Shown here: piece by piece, positions 44,850 through 53,944 of the stretch
Numbering within the stretch: the first letter of the stretch is position 1
How the letters are laid out: every line of letters starts with the position of its first letter
DNA from: Pseudomonas sp. 7P_10.2_Bac1
GTDB taxonomy: Bacteria > Pseudomonadota > Gammaproteobacteria > Pseudomonadales > Pseudomonadaceae
DNA: 64,000 nt
Assembly: GCF_025465935.1 (NCBI RefSeq)
Contig: NZ_JANLNV010000090.1
Location: forward strand, 1-64,000
Direction: 5' to 3'
Notes under the pieces: model-generated
Told to the model about the DNA's origin: nothing
Databases searched by the model: none
The model's input: the letters and a program-made list of their open reading frames with translations, nothing else
Position numbers and translations under genes: made by a program

Positions 44850-45404
44850 ATGCAAAGCCAGCCACTGAATGACGCAGAATTCGAGGCAATCGAAGACGTT
44901 CTGCTTAAATACGGCGACGATCACACCATCCTCAACACCTGTGAACTGGACGGTTTCTTCACCGCCCTGGTGTCCAGCCCAACACAAGTGGACATTGCTG
45001 AATGGTTTCCTGCGATCTTGGGCAACCAGAACCCCAACTGGGAAAGCCTAGAAGAAGCCGAGCGTTTCATTGAGCTGACCACCCGGCACTACAACTTCCT
45101 GGCCCAGCAACTGGCTGAAGACAGCAGCGCTTTCGTGCCACGCTTTGAAGAGACCGAGCACCAAGGCCAAAACGTGACCCTGGCTGAAGAATGGTGCTTC
45201 GGCTATATCCGCGGCGTGACCCTCGCGCAGTGGCCCGACATGCCAGACATTCAAACCCGCTTGCTGAGCACCCTCGTCGACCTGGCTGAACAGGACAACT
45301 TCGAGCTGCCGGAAGACCTCGACGTAGCGGCTCACCAGCAACAGGCGGCCGAAGTGGCCCCGGCTGCACGGGCATTGCACGACTACTGGCTGAGCCAGCG
45401 CTAA
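44850..45404 (+). CDS. UPF0149/YecA-family protein
   Basis: This 184-aa protein has the YecA/YgfB family pattern: ELDGFFTALVSSPTQVDIAE near the N-terminus, and EEWCFGYIRGVTLAQWPDMP in the middle, with an acidic composition. The C-terminal SEC-C metal-binding motif of longer YecA proteins is absent. Molecular role is not established. SD is AAGGAACCC. Confidence 0.8.
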   Translation: MQSQPLNDAEFEAIEDVLLKYGDDHTILNTCELDGFFTALVSSPTQVDIAEWFPAILGNQNPNWESLEEAERFIELTTRHYNFLAQQLAEDSSAFVPRFEETEHQGQNVTLAEEWCFGYIRGVTLAQWPDMPDIQTRLLSTLVDLAEQDNFELPEDLDVAAHQQQAAEVAPAARALHDYWLSQR

Positions 45405-45412
45405 GCCACTCC

Positions 45413-45482
45413 CTGTGTAGGAGCGAGCTGGCCTCGCGATCTTTTAAAAGATCAGACGATCCCGGCCAAGCCCGCTCCTACG
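45413..45482. repeat. REP-like inverted repeat
   Basis: CTGTGTAGGAGCGAGCTGGC pairs with CAAGCCCGCTCCTACGG around GATCTTTTAAAAGATC. It separates the UPF0149 gene from the acetyltransferase-like gene. Confidence 0.75.
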
Positions 45483-45509
45483 GCTGTTTTTACCTCGCAG
45501 ACCGGACTT

Positions 45510-46187
45510 ATGACCACCCTCACCCACTTCAACACGCCGATCAGCGAGCCGATCAACGCACAGATCACGCAGCTTGTCGTTGACCACCTCAGCGACATCA
45601 GCGCCATGGAAATCGCGCCGAGCAACTTGCTGTACAACATCTATCAATACGCCATCGGCTTTGAAGTGCACCTGTACCTGCAAGCCCTCGACGGCTCAAA
45701 AGGCATCGCGGTTGAGCTGATCGTCGCGACAGATGAGCAAGACCCGGAGCTCGTCACCGGGTTTGTCCTGTACCTGCCATTCAAGGACGACCCACAAGCG
45801 TGCGGCATCGCGTACATGGCCGAGCGGTCCAGCCATCGCCATGCGGGCGTGTTGCAAACGATGCTGAGCGAAGTCATCCGCCGCTATCCGCACACCGAAC
45901 TGGCCTGCAGCGTGAGCAAAGCCCCGGCCTTGCAAGCCATGGGCTTTCACGTCATCGGCACCCGCGGCCCACAAGTGCTGCTCAATACCCGCGATTACAG
46001 TTCAGACGGGCTGATGGGCGTGCTCGACGTTTCAGCGATCTACCAGTCCACCGAAGTGCGGCAGATCCATACCTACCTGCTCAATCGCAACGGTAAAAAA
46101 GCCATGATTGAGGCCGAAAAAAAGCGCGATCGCCAGATCGACCAGCTCACCGCCAAAGCCAAGGCTTTCGTGGCCAGCCTGAAATAA
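45510..46187 (+). CDS. GNAT-like acetyltransferase
   Basis: This 225-aa protein has a middle region with GNAT-like strands and helix (GFVLYLPFKDDPQACGIAYM, RSSHRHAGVLQTMLSEVIRR) and SVSKAPALQAMGFHVIGTRG, which resembles the second half of the fold. The acetyl-CoA loop is only weakly visible (SSHRHAGV). A Lys/Arg-rich C-terminal helix follows (KKAMIEAEKKRDRQIDQL). The substrate is unknown. Confidence 0.6.
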   Translation: MTTLTHFNTPISEPINAQITQLVVDHLSDISAMEIAPSNLLYNIYQYAIGFEVHLYLQALDGSKGIAVELIVATDEQDPELVTGFVLYLPFKDDPQACGIAYMAERSSHRHAGVLQTMLSEVIRRYPHTELACSVSKAPALQAMGFHVIGTRGPQVLLNTRDYSSDGLMGVLDVSAIYQSTEVRQIHTYLLNRNGKKAMIEAEKKRDRQIDQLTAKAKAFVASLK

Positions 46188-46222
46188 CGCATGATGGGCG
46201 CATTCCGATCCGAGGGAACGCT

Positions 46223-47074
46223 ATGCGCCGTCATTTCACTTTCAATCGCCTTGCCGCGCTCAGCCTTGGCCTGATGTTCAGCGCATCCGTTTTGGCCAGC
46301 GAAGAATCGCAACTGGTCGATTCAATCAACGCGTATCGCAGCCAGGCCCAACCGTGCAATGCCCAAGCCTCGCAAGAACTGCCGCCACTGACCTCCGACA
46401 CCCGTCTGGTGCTGCCAGCCAATGGTTTTGGCGACCTGCAAAGTGCGCTCGCCCAGGCCGCCTACCCGATGGTCAACGTACAGGCGATCAACCTGTCCGG
46501 CCCCCGCGACTCACAGGCAGCCATGAAAGCCGTGCGAGAAAGTTTCTGCAAAGTGGTGCTCGACCCGCAGTTTGTCGACATCGGCGTCAGCCATTCAGGC
46601 CAGGACTGGCGCATCGTTCTGGCGCGGCCATTGCTGACCTCACGCCTGGGCGACGCCCAGACAGAAGGCCAAAACATCCTGGCACTGATCAACAGTGCCC
46701 GTAACCAGCCACGCCAGTGCGGCACCCAAGCGTTCGCGGCCGCTGGCCCGTTGACCTGGAACGCCACCCTGGGCACCGCCGCCAACACCCATAGCCGTGA
46801 CATGGCCAACAACAACTACTTCGACCACAAGGACCAAACCGGCGGCACACCGGGCGATCGCGCCGAACTGGCCGGGTACATTGCCCAACAGATCGGCGAA
46901 AACATCGCAGCGGGTCTGGATACCCCACGCAAAGTGGTGGATGGGTGGCTGGCCAGCCCCGGGCACTGTGCCAATATCATGAACCCGCAATTTCGCGAGC
47001 TGGGCGCTGCCTATGCAGTCGACCCTAAAAGTGATGCAGGCATCTACTGGACTGCGATGTTCGGCACCCAGTAA
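46223..47074 (+). CDS. Secreted CAP-domain (SCP/PR1-like) protein
   Basis: This 283-aa protein has a signal peptide (about 1-25, RLAALSLGLMFSASVLA), an N-terminal domain of unknown type (about 26-150), and a CAP domain (about 155-283) with NTHSRDMANNNYFDHKDQTG, GENIAAG and SPGHCANIMNPQFRELGAAY, including the conserved His and Glu positions. Bacterial CAP proteins are extracytoplasmic and mostly unassigned. SD is GAGGGAACG. It converges on mqo across a shared terminator. Confidence 0.88.
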   Translation: MRRHFTFNRLAALSLGLMFSASVLASEESQLVDSINAYRSQAQPCNAQASQELPPLTSDTRLVLPANGFGDLQSALAQAAYPMVNVQAINLSGPRDSQAAMKAVRESFCKVVLDPQFVDIGVSHSGQDWRIVLARPLLTSRLGDAQTEGQNILALINSARNQPRQCGTQAFAAAGPLTWNATLGTAANTHSRDMANNNYFDHKDQTGGTPGDRAELAGYIAQQIGENIAAGLDTPRKVVDGWLASPGHCANIMNPQFRELGAAYAVDPKSDAGIYWTAMFGTQ

Positions 47075-47125
47075 CGCGCAGATCGAAAAGAACGTGGCGA
47101 CGATAAAACGCCGCAGCAAATAAGC

Positions 47126-47163
47126 AAAAGCCCCGCTCAACAGGTTGAGCGGGGCTTTTTTTT
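47126..47163. terminator. Bidirectional rho-independent terminator
   Basis: AAAAGCCCCGCTCAAC (47126-47141) and GTTGAGCGGGGCTTTT (47144-47159) are perfect 16-base complements with a 2-base centre, flanked by A-rich and T-rich tracts. It ends both the CAP gene and the convergent mqo gene, whose stop lies within the T tract. Confidence 0.95.
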
Positions 47164-48808
47164 ACAGCGCCATATCAGCCGCCGGGTTATCTGGAGCAGG
47201 TTTGGCCGGCTCCTTAGGTGCTTCTTGATGACCGGTTGCAGCCGGGATGGCTGGCGGCGGGGTCAGTTGCAGGACGTCGGCGGTGTAAGCCCATTCCTGT
47301 GCAACACGCTCAGGCGAACCATTGAGCTTGGTGCCGTAGCTTGGAACGATTTCACGCAGCTTGGCCTGCCATTCTGGCGTCGCCACCTTGTCTTTGAACA
47401 CGGTTTCGAGCACGTTCAGCATGATCGGTGCGGCAGTCGATGCGCCTGGCGATGCCCCCAGCAGACCGGCAATGCTGCCGTCCTTGGAGGCAACGATCTC
47501 GGTGCCCAGTTTCAGCACGCCGCCCTTCTCTTCGTCACGCTTGATAATCTGCACACGCTGGCCAGCTTGCCACAGGCGCCAGTCTTCTTGCTTGGCGTCC
47601 GGGTAGTACTCTTGCAGCGCCTTGAAGCGGTCGTCATCGGACAGCATCAACTGGCCAGCCAGGTATTCAACCAACGGGTATTGTTCGATACCGACTTTGG
47701 TCATTGGCCATATGTTGTGCAGCGTAGTGCTGGTCAACAGATCCAGGTACGAGCCTTCTTTCAGGAACTTGGTCGAGAACGTCGCGAACGGGCCAAACAG
47801 GATTACGCGCTTGCCATCCAGCACGCGGGTGTCCAGGTGCGGAACCGACATGGGCGGTGCGCCAACCGAAGCCTTGCCATAAGCTTTGGCCAAGTGCTGT
47901 TCAGCGATGGTCGGGTTGTCGGTCACCAGGAACGAGCCGCCTACCGGGAAGCCAGCATATTCCTGGGCCTCAGGGATACCGGACTTCTGCAGCAGGTGCA
48001 GGGCACCCCCACCAGCGCCAATGAACACGAACTTGGCGTTGGTTTCACTTTCGGTGCCGTCCTTGAGGTTTTTGTACACCACACGCCACGTGCCATCTTC
48101 GTTGCGCTTGATGTCTTTGACTTCACTGGACAGGTTCAGGGTGAAGTTAGGCTTGGATTGCAGGTAAGACACGAACTGGCGCGTGATCTCGCCAAAGTTC
48201 ACGTCAGTCCCGATCGGCGTCCAGGTGGCCGCGACTTTCTGGTTCGGGTCACGCCCTTCCATCATCAGCGGAACCCACTTTTTGATCTGCTCCGGGTCTT
48301 CAGAGTACTGCATGCCCGCGAACAAAGGGCTGGCCTGCAGCGCTTCGTAGCGTTTCTTCAGGAACTTGATGTTGTCATCGCCCCACACAAAGCTCATGTG
48401 CGGAGTGGAGTTGATGAACGAACGCGGGTTTTTCAGAACACCGTTCTTGACCTGCCAGGCCCAGAACTGACGCGATACCTGGAAGGCTTCATTGATTTCA
48501 ATGGCCTTGGGGATTTCAACGTTGCCGTCTTTGTCTTCCGGGGTGTAGTTCAACTCAGCCAGGGCAGAGTGACCGGTACCGGCGTTGTTCCAACCGTTGG
48601 AACTCTCTTGAGCGACGCCGTCCAGACGTTCGATCATCTGCATGGACACGCCCGGTTCCAACTCGTCGAGCCAGACACCCAAGGTCGCGCTCATGATGCC
48701 GCCGCCAATCAGTAAGACATCAACGTTCTTTGGCTCCGCGGCGTGCACGGACGTTATTCCCATGGTCAACGCCAGGCCCATGAGCCCTTTGTTCATCTTC
48801 TTTATCAT
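47162..48808 (-). CDS. mqo: Malate:quinone oxidoreductase
   Basis: This 548-aa FAD enzyme oxidises malate to oxaloacetate and passes electrons to quinone. The FAD motif VDVLLIGGGIMSATLGVWLD, the Mqo block NGWNNAGTGHSALAELNYTP and PHMSFVWGDDNIKFLKKRYE are characteristic. This form begins with a signal-like peptide (about 1-24, MNKGLMGLALTMGITSVHAA) and ends with a Pro/Ala-rich tail, traits of one of the Mqo paralogues in Pseudomonas. I start at the ATG at 48808 because AGG is at good distance; another frame start lies 9 codons upstream without SD. Confidence 0.93.
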   Translation of the reverse strand: MIKKMNKGLMGLALTMGITSVHAAEPKNVDVLLIGGGIMSATLGVWLDELEPGVSMQMIERLDGVAQESSNGWNNAGTGHSALAELNYTPEDKDGNVEIPKAIEINEAFQVSRQFWAWQVKNGVLKNPRSFINSTPHMSFVWGDDNIKFLKKRYEALQASPLFAGMQYSEDPEQIKKWVPLMMEGRDPNQKVAATWTPIGTDVNFGEITRQFVSYLQSKPNFTLNLSSEVKDIKRNEDGTWRVVYKNLKDGTESETNAKFVFIGAGGGALHLLQKSGIPEAQEYAGFPVGGSFLVTDNPTIAEQHLAKAYGKASVGAPPMSVPHLDTRVLDGKRVILFGPFATFSTKFLKEGSYLDLLTSTTLHNIWPMTKVGIEQYPLVEYLAGQLMLSDDDRFKALQEYYPDAKQEDWRLWQAGQRVQIIKRDEEKGGVLKLGTEIVASKDGSIAGLLGASPGASTAAPIMLNVLETVFKDKVATPEWQAKLREIVPSYGTKLNGSPERVAQEWAYTADVLQLTPPPAIPAATGHQEAPKEPAKPAPDNPAADMAL

Positions 48809-49451
48809 GTTGTCGTACCTAAGATAAAACGCCATCTACCCGGCACGGCGCTCTGAACAGGACTGGGCTGATTGCAAGTCAGGCAGTTTGCAACCAAGCC
48901 CTTCATCAGGCCTTGATCGGGCAGATATATAAGGCCTATGCACACTATAGACCTCACTTTTATGTACCTTGGGCGCTGATCTTTTATTGCTTTTGGCTTC
49001 AGCTACTTGGGTGACATATGTGATAGGTGGCGGGCGTGGCCGATAACAGGTTCAACCTGCCCAGCTCCTTCACCCCCGACACTTCTTGCTTGCGACTCCA
49101 TTGACGCTAGCTGCCCTTTGCACCTCCTTCCAGGAAAAGTGCCCGGGTCCTCAAAACCCGAGGGCGCCAGCGTTGCAACCGCGACATTCTACCTCAGGTG
49201 GCATTTTGTACAAAAAACGCCCTCCCCGGCGCCCAGACAACCAGGGGCTGTACGAACTGTTTTCGAACGAAGGCCGGCAAGGCGAAAACCGGCCAGGAAG
49301 CGGGGTTTACGGGGTGTAAATGAGCGTCCCGAGCCTGTATTCAACGCCACACAACCGCGCGCAGATACATTCCTGCAGAGCCAAGGCCGATCAAGACCCG
49401 ACACTTCACGTACAATCGCGCTTTTGCCAACGCTGCCCACAGGATTCACCC
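48809..49451. other. Gene-free stretch upstream of mqo
   Basis: I see no convincing gene in these 643 bases. An open frame at 49007-49522 runs into the next gene in another frame, is rich in Pro/Arg/Ser and lacks an SD, so it looks like chance. An AT-rich part (about 48915-48990) probably holds the mqo promoter on the minus strand. Confidence 0.55.
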
Positions 49452-49823
49452 ATGTCATTGAACAAACGCAACCAGGCACAGATCGAGAACCGTCTGGTCA
49501 AGCACCTGACCCATGCCTGTGAACGTGCCAAGGGGCAAATTCCGGGCTTTGTCTGGTTGACCCACGCTGTGGACTTCGAGGCCTTCCCTGCCAGCCTCAA
49601 AGTGGTCTGGGTGTTCGACACCCAGGTCAGCAAAGACTTTGCTCTGGCCGATGGCGAAGCGCGCTTCATGGTCGAACTCACCACCTACGCGCTGGCCGAC
49701 GCCAATATCAACGTGCGCCAGGTCGCCAACCATGTGTTCTTTGACTCCGAAGACGAGTGCCAGCGCGCCTGTGGCGGCAACTGGGTCAAGCGCCTGGCGC
49801 AGAAAACCCCGGGCCGGGCGTGA
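49452..49823 (+). CDS. Conserved protein of unknown function, 123 aa
   Basis: This small soluble protein starts MSLNKRNQAQIENRLVKHLT and has RFMVELTTYALADANINVRQ and a Cys near DECQRACGGNW. I do not recognise a named domain. I start at ATG 49452 (SD AGGA); the frame is open 44 codons upstream but without an SD. The DUF1289 gene follows by 3 bp, so both form an operon. Confidence 0.7.
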   Translation: MSLNKRNQAQIENRLVKHLTHACERAKGQIPGFVWLTHAVDFEAFPASLKVVWVFDTQVSKDFALADGEARFMVELTTYALADANINVRQVANHVFFDSEDECQRACGGNWVKRLAQKTPGRA

Positions 49824-49826
49824 TCC

Positions 49827-50009
49827 ATGGCAAAAGAGATTGAAAACCCATGCATCGCGGTGTGCCAGTTAAGTGGCGATCTGTGCGTGAGTTGCGGTCG
49901 CACCAAGGAAGACATCCGCAAATGGCGGCGCATGAAACGCCCGGAAAAAATGGCCGCCGTACAACGCGCCACCGCGCGCCTGAAAAGCCTGCAAAAGAAG
50001 AACACCTGA
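49827..50009 (+). CDS. DUF1289 protein
   Basis: This 60-aa protein has the DUF1289 cysteine pattern PCIAVCQLSGDLCVSCGRTK followed by EDIRKWRRMKRPEKMAAVQR. The four Cys probably bind a metal ion. Function is not known for the family. It follows the 123-aa gene by three bases. Confidence 0.88.
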   Translation: MAKEIENPCIAVCQLSGDLCVSCGRTKEDIRKWRRMKRPEKMAAVQRATARLKSLQKKNT

Positions 50010-50098
50010 CATACACCGCCGCATGAGCTACGTGCGCAATGAGCTACCCTGCGCGGTGCTACTGATGGCAACCCACTCAAAAACGGAGAAATTGAACG

Positions 50099-50569
50099 GT
50101 GAGAATTGCACTTTTAATGCTGTTGAGCGCACTGTCGATGCAAAGCTTTGCGGCCACGGTGGGTGAACACCTCGCGCCCTGGACCCTGCAAGACCAGCAC
50201 GACCAGCCTTACACCCTGGACGCCAACACCCATGTGTTGCTGGTTGCGCGCAACATGGACGGCTCCAAACTGGTCAAGGCAGCATTGCAAGACCAGCCAA
50301 AAGGTTATCTTGAAGCACGCCATGTGGCGTTTTTGGCCGACGTGCATGGCATGCCGTCATTGATTGGCAAATTGATCGCCATCCCGAAAATGCGCGACTA
50401 CAGCTACCGCGTCGTCCTCGACCGCGACGGTAAAATCGCCGCCCAGTACCCAGCCCCAGACGACCAGGTGCTGTGGTTGCAACTGGACAACGGCACCCTC
50501 GTGTCACAACAGACCTTTACCACTGCCGCCGAACTGCGTGCCGCCCTGGAAAAACTCCCGGCCCAGTAA
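50099..50569 (+). CDS. Periplasmic thioredoxin-fold-like protein without CxxC
   Basis: This 156-aa protein has a signal peptide (MRIALLMLLSALSMQSFA, cleavage after FAA at about 19) and a mature part like the thioredoxin/peroxiredoxin fold: GEHLAPWTLQDQHDQPYTLD, then VLLVARNMDGSKLVKAAL. There is no Cys pair, so it is not a disulfide exchanger. It starts at GTG with GGAG at 10-base spacing. Function unknown. Confidence 0.65.
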   Translation: MRIALLMLLSALSMQSFAATVGEHLAPWTLQDQHDQPYTLDANTHVLLVARNMDGSKLVKAALQDQPKGYLEARHVAFLADVHGMPSLIGKLIAIPKMRDYSYRVVLDRDGKIAAQYPAPDDQVLWLQLDNGTLVSQQTFTTAAELRAALEKLPAQ

Positions 50570-50583
50570 AAGCATGCAGTACG

Positions 50584-50679
50584 TGTAGTCGCTGACGAGG
50601 CTGTGATGCGGGGTGCTGGGCCGCCTTAAGGCGGTCGCTTCGCACCCCATCGCAGCTTCAGGCTTGCTCAGCGACTACA
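50584..50679. repeat. Large cruciform-like intergenic repeat
   Basis: TGTAGTCGCTGA (50584-50595) and TCAGCGACTACA (50668-50679) form the outer stem; inside lie GATGCGGGGTGC/GCACCCCATC and GGCCGCCTTAAGGCGGTC. This is a different family from the TGTAGGAGC elements. The remaining bases to 50860 hold no gene that I recognise. Confidence 0.75.
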
Positions 50680-50860
50680 AGGAAGCGAAAAACACGCCAT
50701 TCATTCATAAACCTCATGCAAAGGCTGCACGTTATACGTTTGTCTTGACGCTCCAAGACCCTGAAAATCCTGCCAAATCAATTTCACCGCGCGGGCGACT
50801 CTGCCAGCAACATGCGCCGAGTGAATGTAGAAATGAATTAGCCTGCAGGAAATACCACCG

Positions 50861-53800
50861 ATGATCGCCCGTCTCGCCCCCCTCCATCGTCTTGATGACG
50901 CTTATCAACGTTTTCTAAGCGCACTGACAACGGAAGGCTTCAAGGGCGAAATCGCCAGTGATTTCGGCCTCAGGACCGTGATGGCAACCGACAACTCTAT
51001 CTACCAGCGTTTGCCCCAGGCAGCGGTATTCCCCAAAGACTACGCCGACGTCGAATGCCTGACCCGCCTCGCGGCGCGGCCTGAATACCGCTCCATCGTG
51101 CTGACCGCACGGGGCGGCGGCACCGGCACCAACGGTCAGTCACTGACAGACGGGTTGGTGGTCGACCTCTCCAGGCACCTCAACAACATCCTGGAAATCA
51201 ACGTTCAAGAGCGCTGGGTACGAGTGCAAAGCGGCGTGGTCAAAGACCAGCTCAACGCCGCACTCAAAGCCCACGGCCTGTTTTTCGCCCCCGAACTGTC
51301 GACCTCGAACCGCGCCACCATCGGCGGCATGATCAACACCGACGCCAGCGGCCAGGGCAGTTGCACCTACGGCAAAACCCGTGACCACGTGCTCGAACTG
51401 TCGACCGTGCTATTGGGTGGCCAACGCCTGGACAGCCAGGCGCTGGCCAACGAAAAGGCCGGGCAGCAGGCAGCGCGCCAGGACGTCATCGGCGAGGTCT
51501 ATCGCTGCGCCCAGGACATAGCCGACAACCAGCAACAGTTGATCAAAGCCATCTTCCCGCCGCTCAACCGCTGCCTAACCGGCTACGACCTCGCGCACCT
51601 GCGCGAAGAGGATGGGCGCTTTAACCTCAACAGCTTGCTGTGCGGCTCCGAAGGCTCGCTGGGCTTTATCATCGAAGCCAAGCTCAACGTCCTGCCCATC
51701 CCGCGGCATTCGATTCTGGTCAATGTGCGTTATGCCAGCTTCATGGACGCCCTGCGCGATGCCAAGGCATTGATGGCCCTCAAGCCACTGTCGATCGAAA
51801 CCGTCGACTCGAAAGTGCTGATGCTGGCCATGAAAGACATCGTCTGGCATGGCGTCGCCGAATACTTCCCGCAAGACCCGGACACCCCAACGCTGGGCAT
51901 CAATCTGATCGAATTCAGCGACGATGACGCCGAGCGCCTGGAACAGCGCGTGCATGAGTTTATCGAACACTTGCACACCGACCACAGCGTGCGCCGCCTG
52001 GGCCATACGCTGGCGGTCGGCAGCGAAGCGGTGAAGCGCGTCTACACCATGCGCAAGCGTTCGGTGGGCCTGCTGGGCAACGTCCAGGGCGAAGCCCGGC
52101 CGCAACCGTTTGTAGAAGACACCGCCGTGCCGCCGGAGAACCTGGCCGATTACATCGCCGAGTTCCGCGCCTTGCTTGACAGCCACCAACTGGAATACGG
52201 CATGTTCGGCCACGTGGACGCCGGGGTCTTGCACGTACGCCCGATCCTGGACATGAAAGACCCGCGCCAGGCCGCGCTGATCCGACCGATTTCCGATGGC
52301 GTGGCCGCACTCACCCACAAATACGGCGGCTTGCTGTGGGGCGAGCACGGCAAAGGCCTGCGCTCCGAATACGGGCCTAAATACTTTGGTGAGCTTTACC
52401 CCGCACTGCAGGCGATCAAGGCTGCGTTCGACCCGTTCAACCAGCTCAACCCCGGCAAAATCGCCACCCCGGCCCAGCTAAGCACTGCCCGCCTCACCCG
52501 CGTGGACGAAGTGCCGCTGCGCGGTGACCTGGACCGCCAGATCGACGAGCGTGTCTGGCAAAGCTACCAGAGCGCCGTGCACTGCAACGGCAACGGCGCC
52601 TGCTACAACTTTGATCCTGATGACGCCATGTGCCCTTCCTGGAAGGCCACCCGCGACCGCATTCACTCGCCCAAGGGCCGCGCTTCACTGATGCGCGAAT
52701 GGCTGCGCCAGCAAGGCGCACAGGGCGTGGATGTGTTGGGCAACTACTCCACCAGCGTGCTGCGCAAAACCCGCAACTCACTGGCCCGATGGTTCGGCGA
52801 AAAGGATTTTTCCCACGAAGTGTATGACGCCATGGCCGGCTGCCTGGCGTGCAAATCCTGCGCGGGGCAATGCCCGGTCAAGGTCAACGTGCCGGACTTC
52901 CGGGCGCGTTTCCTTGAGCTGTACCACAGCCGCTACCTGCGCCCGCTCAAGGACTATGCCGTCGGCTCGCTGGAGTTCAGCATCCCGCACATTGCGCGCT
53001 TCCCAAGGCTGTATAACGCGATGATGAGCGCTGCGCCGGTCAAATACCTGCTCGAGCGCGTGGTGGGCATGGTCGACAGCCCGCTGTTGAGCCTGGTGGA
53101 TTTTCACAAGGTCTGCACCCAATGGAACGTACAGATCGCCACGCCCAAGGCCCTCTCGCGACTGACGGACGAGCAGCGCAAACGCAGCGTAATTTTGGTG
53201 CAAGACGCCTTTACCCGCTATTTCGAAACGCCACTGGCCGCGCAATGGATCGAACTGATTGCACGGCTTGGGTATCAGGTGTACCTCGCGCCCTTCTCGC
53301 CCAACGGCAAACCGCTGCAAGTGCAGGGCTTTCTTGGCGCCTTCAAGAAGACCGCCGCCAACACCGCCAAGGGCTTGATGGCGTTGCAGCAAAGTGGCTT
53401 GCCACTGGTGGGCCTCGACCCGGCCATGACCCTGGTCTATCGGCAGGAATACGCCAAGACCCTAGATCAGGGAACGGCGCCACACGTGGCCTTGCCGCAG
53501 GAATGGCTGGCAACGGCCTTGCCTGCCTCTGTGCAGGACGGCCCCAAACCCGTCTTCCAGTTCTTGCCACACTGCACCGAGCGCACCAACGAGCCAGCGA
53601 GCGTTGATCTGTGGAAGAAAGTCTTCGAGGGCTTCGGCCTCTCGCTGCACGTTCTACCCAGCGGCTGCTGCGGCATGTCCGGTACTTACGGGCACGAAAC
53701 ACGCAACGCCAAGACCTCGGCAATTATCTACTCGCAGTCCTGGCAGCCGCTGGTGGAGCGTCACTTGCCGGCGGGCAACCTGATCGCCGATGGGTATTCC

Positions 53801-53881
53801 TGCCGCAGCCAGGTCAAACGCCATGCGGGTAAAGCGTTGCTGCACCCTTTGCAGGCATTGCTGAGCCACCTTCGCCAATGA
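50861..53881 (+). CDS. FAD and Fe-S D-2-hydroxyacid dehydrogenase (YdiJ-like)
   Basis: This 1006-aa fusion enzyme has a PCMH-type FAD domain (about residues 45-270; ARGGGTGTNGQSLTDGLVVD), an FAD-oxidase C-terminal domain (to about 540; GEHGKGLRSEYGPKYFGELY), and a ferredoxin/CCG part with CNGNGACYNF, CLACKSCAGQCP and the CCG-type SGCCGMSGTYGHE. The order and length match YdiJ of E. coli, a D-2-hydroxyglutarate dehydrogenase. It would oxidise a D-2-hydroxyacid and pass electrons to a quinone or carrier. A LysR gene follows. Confidence 0.88.
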   Translation: MIARLAPLHRLDDAYQRFLSALTTEGFKGEIASDFGLRTVMATDNSIYQRLPQAAVFPKDYADVECLTRLAARPEYRSIVLTARGGGTGTNGQSLTDGLVVDLSRHLNNILEINVQERWVRVQSGVVKDQLNAALKAHGLFFAPELSTSNRATIGGMINTDASGQGSCTYGKTRDHVLELSTVLLGGQRLDSQALANEKAGQQAARQDVIGEVYRCAQDIADNQQQLIKAIFPPLNRCLTGYDLAHLREEDGRFNLNSLLCGSEGSLGFIIEAKLNVLPIPRHSILVNVRYASFMDALRDAKALMALKPLSIETVDSKVLMLAMKDIVWHGVAEYFPQDPDTPTLGINLIEFSDDDAERLEQRVHEFIEHLHTDHSVRRLGHTLAVGSEAVKRVYTMRKRSVGLLGNVQGEARPQPFVEDTAVPPENLADYIAEFRALLDSHQLEYGMFGHVDAGVLHVRPILDMKDPRQAALIRPISDGVAALTHKYGGLLWGEHGKGLRSEYGPKYFGELYPALQAIKAAFDPFNQLNPGKIATPAQLSTARLTRVDEVPLRGDLDRQIDERVWQSYQSAVHCNGNGACYNFDPDDAMCPSWKATRDRIHSPKGRASLMREWLRQQGAQGVDVLGNYSTSVLRKTRNSLARWFGEKDFSHEVYDAMAGCLACKSCAGQCPVKVNVPDFRARFLELYHSRYLRPLKDYAVGSLEFSIPHIARFPRLYNAMMSAAPVKYLLERVVGMVDSPLLSLVDFHKVCTQWNVQIATPKALSRLTDEQRKRSVILVQDAFTRYFETPLAAQWIELIARLGYQVYLAPFSPNGKPLQVQGFLGAFKKTAANTAKGLMALQQSGLPLVGLDPAMTLVYRQEYAKTLDQGTAPHVALPQEWLATALPASVQDGPKPVFQFLPHCTERTNEPASVDLWKKVFEGFGLSLHVLPSGCCGMSGTYGHETRNAKTSAIIYSQSWQPLVERHLPAGNLIADGYSCRSQVKRHAGKALLHPLQALLSHLRQ

Positions 53882-53944
53882 GGCAAGTTGTTTGGGCCGG
53901 TGAATGATGGCAGGCTGCTCGCATTCGTTGCGATGAGAATAAAA

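Noticed and set aside
49007..49522. 171-codon ORF upstream of the 123-aa gene
   Set aside because: No SD, low-complexity Pro/Arg/Ser composition, and overlaps the start of a better-supported gene.
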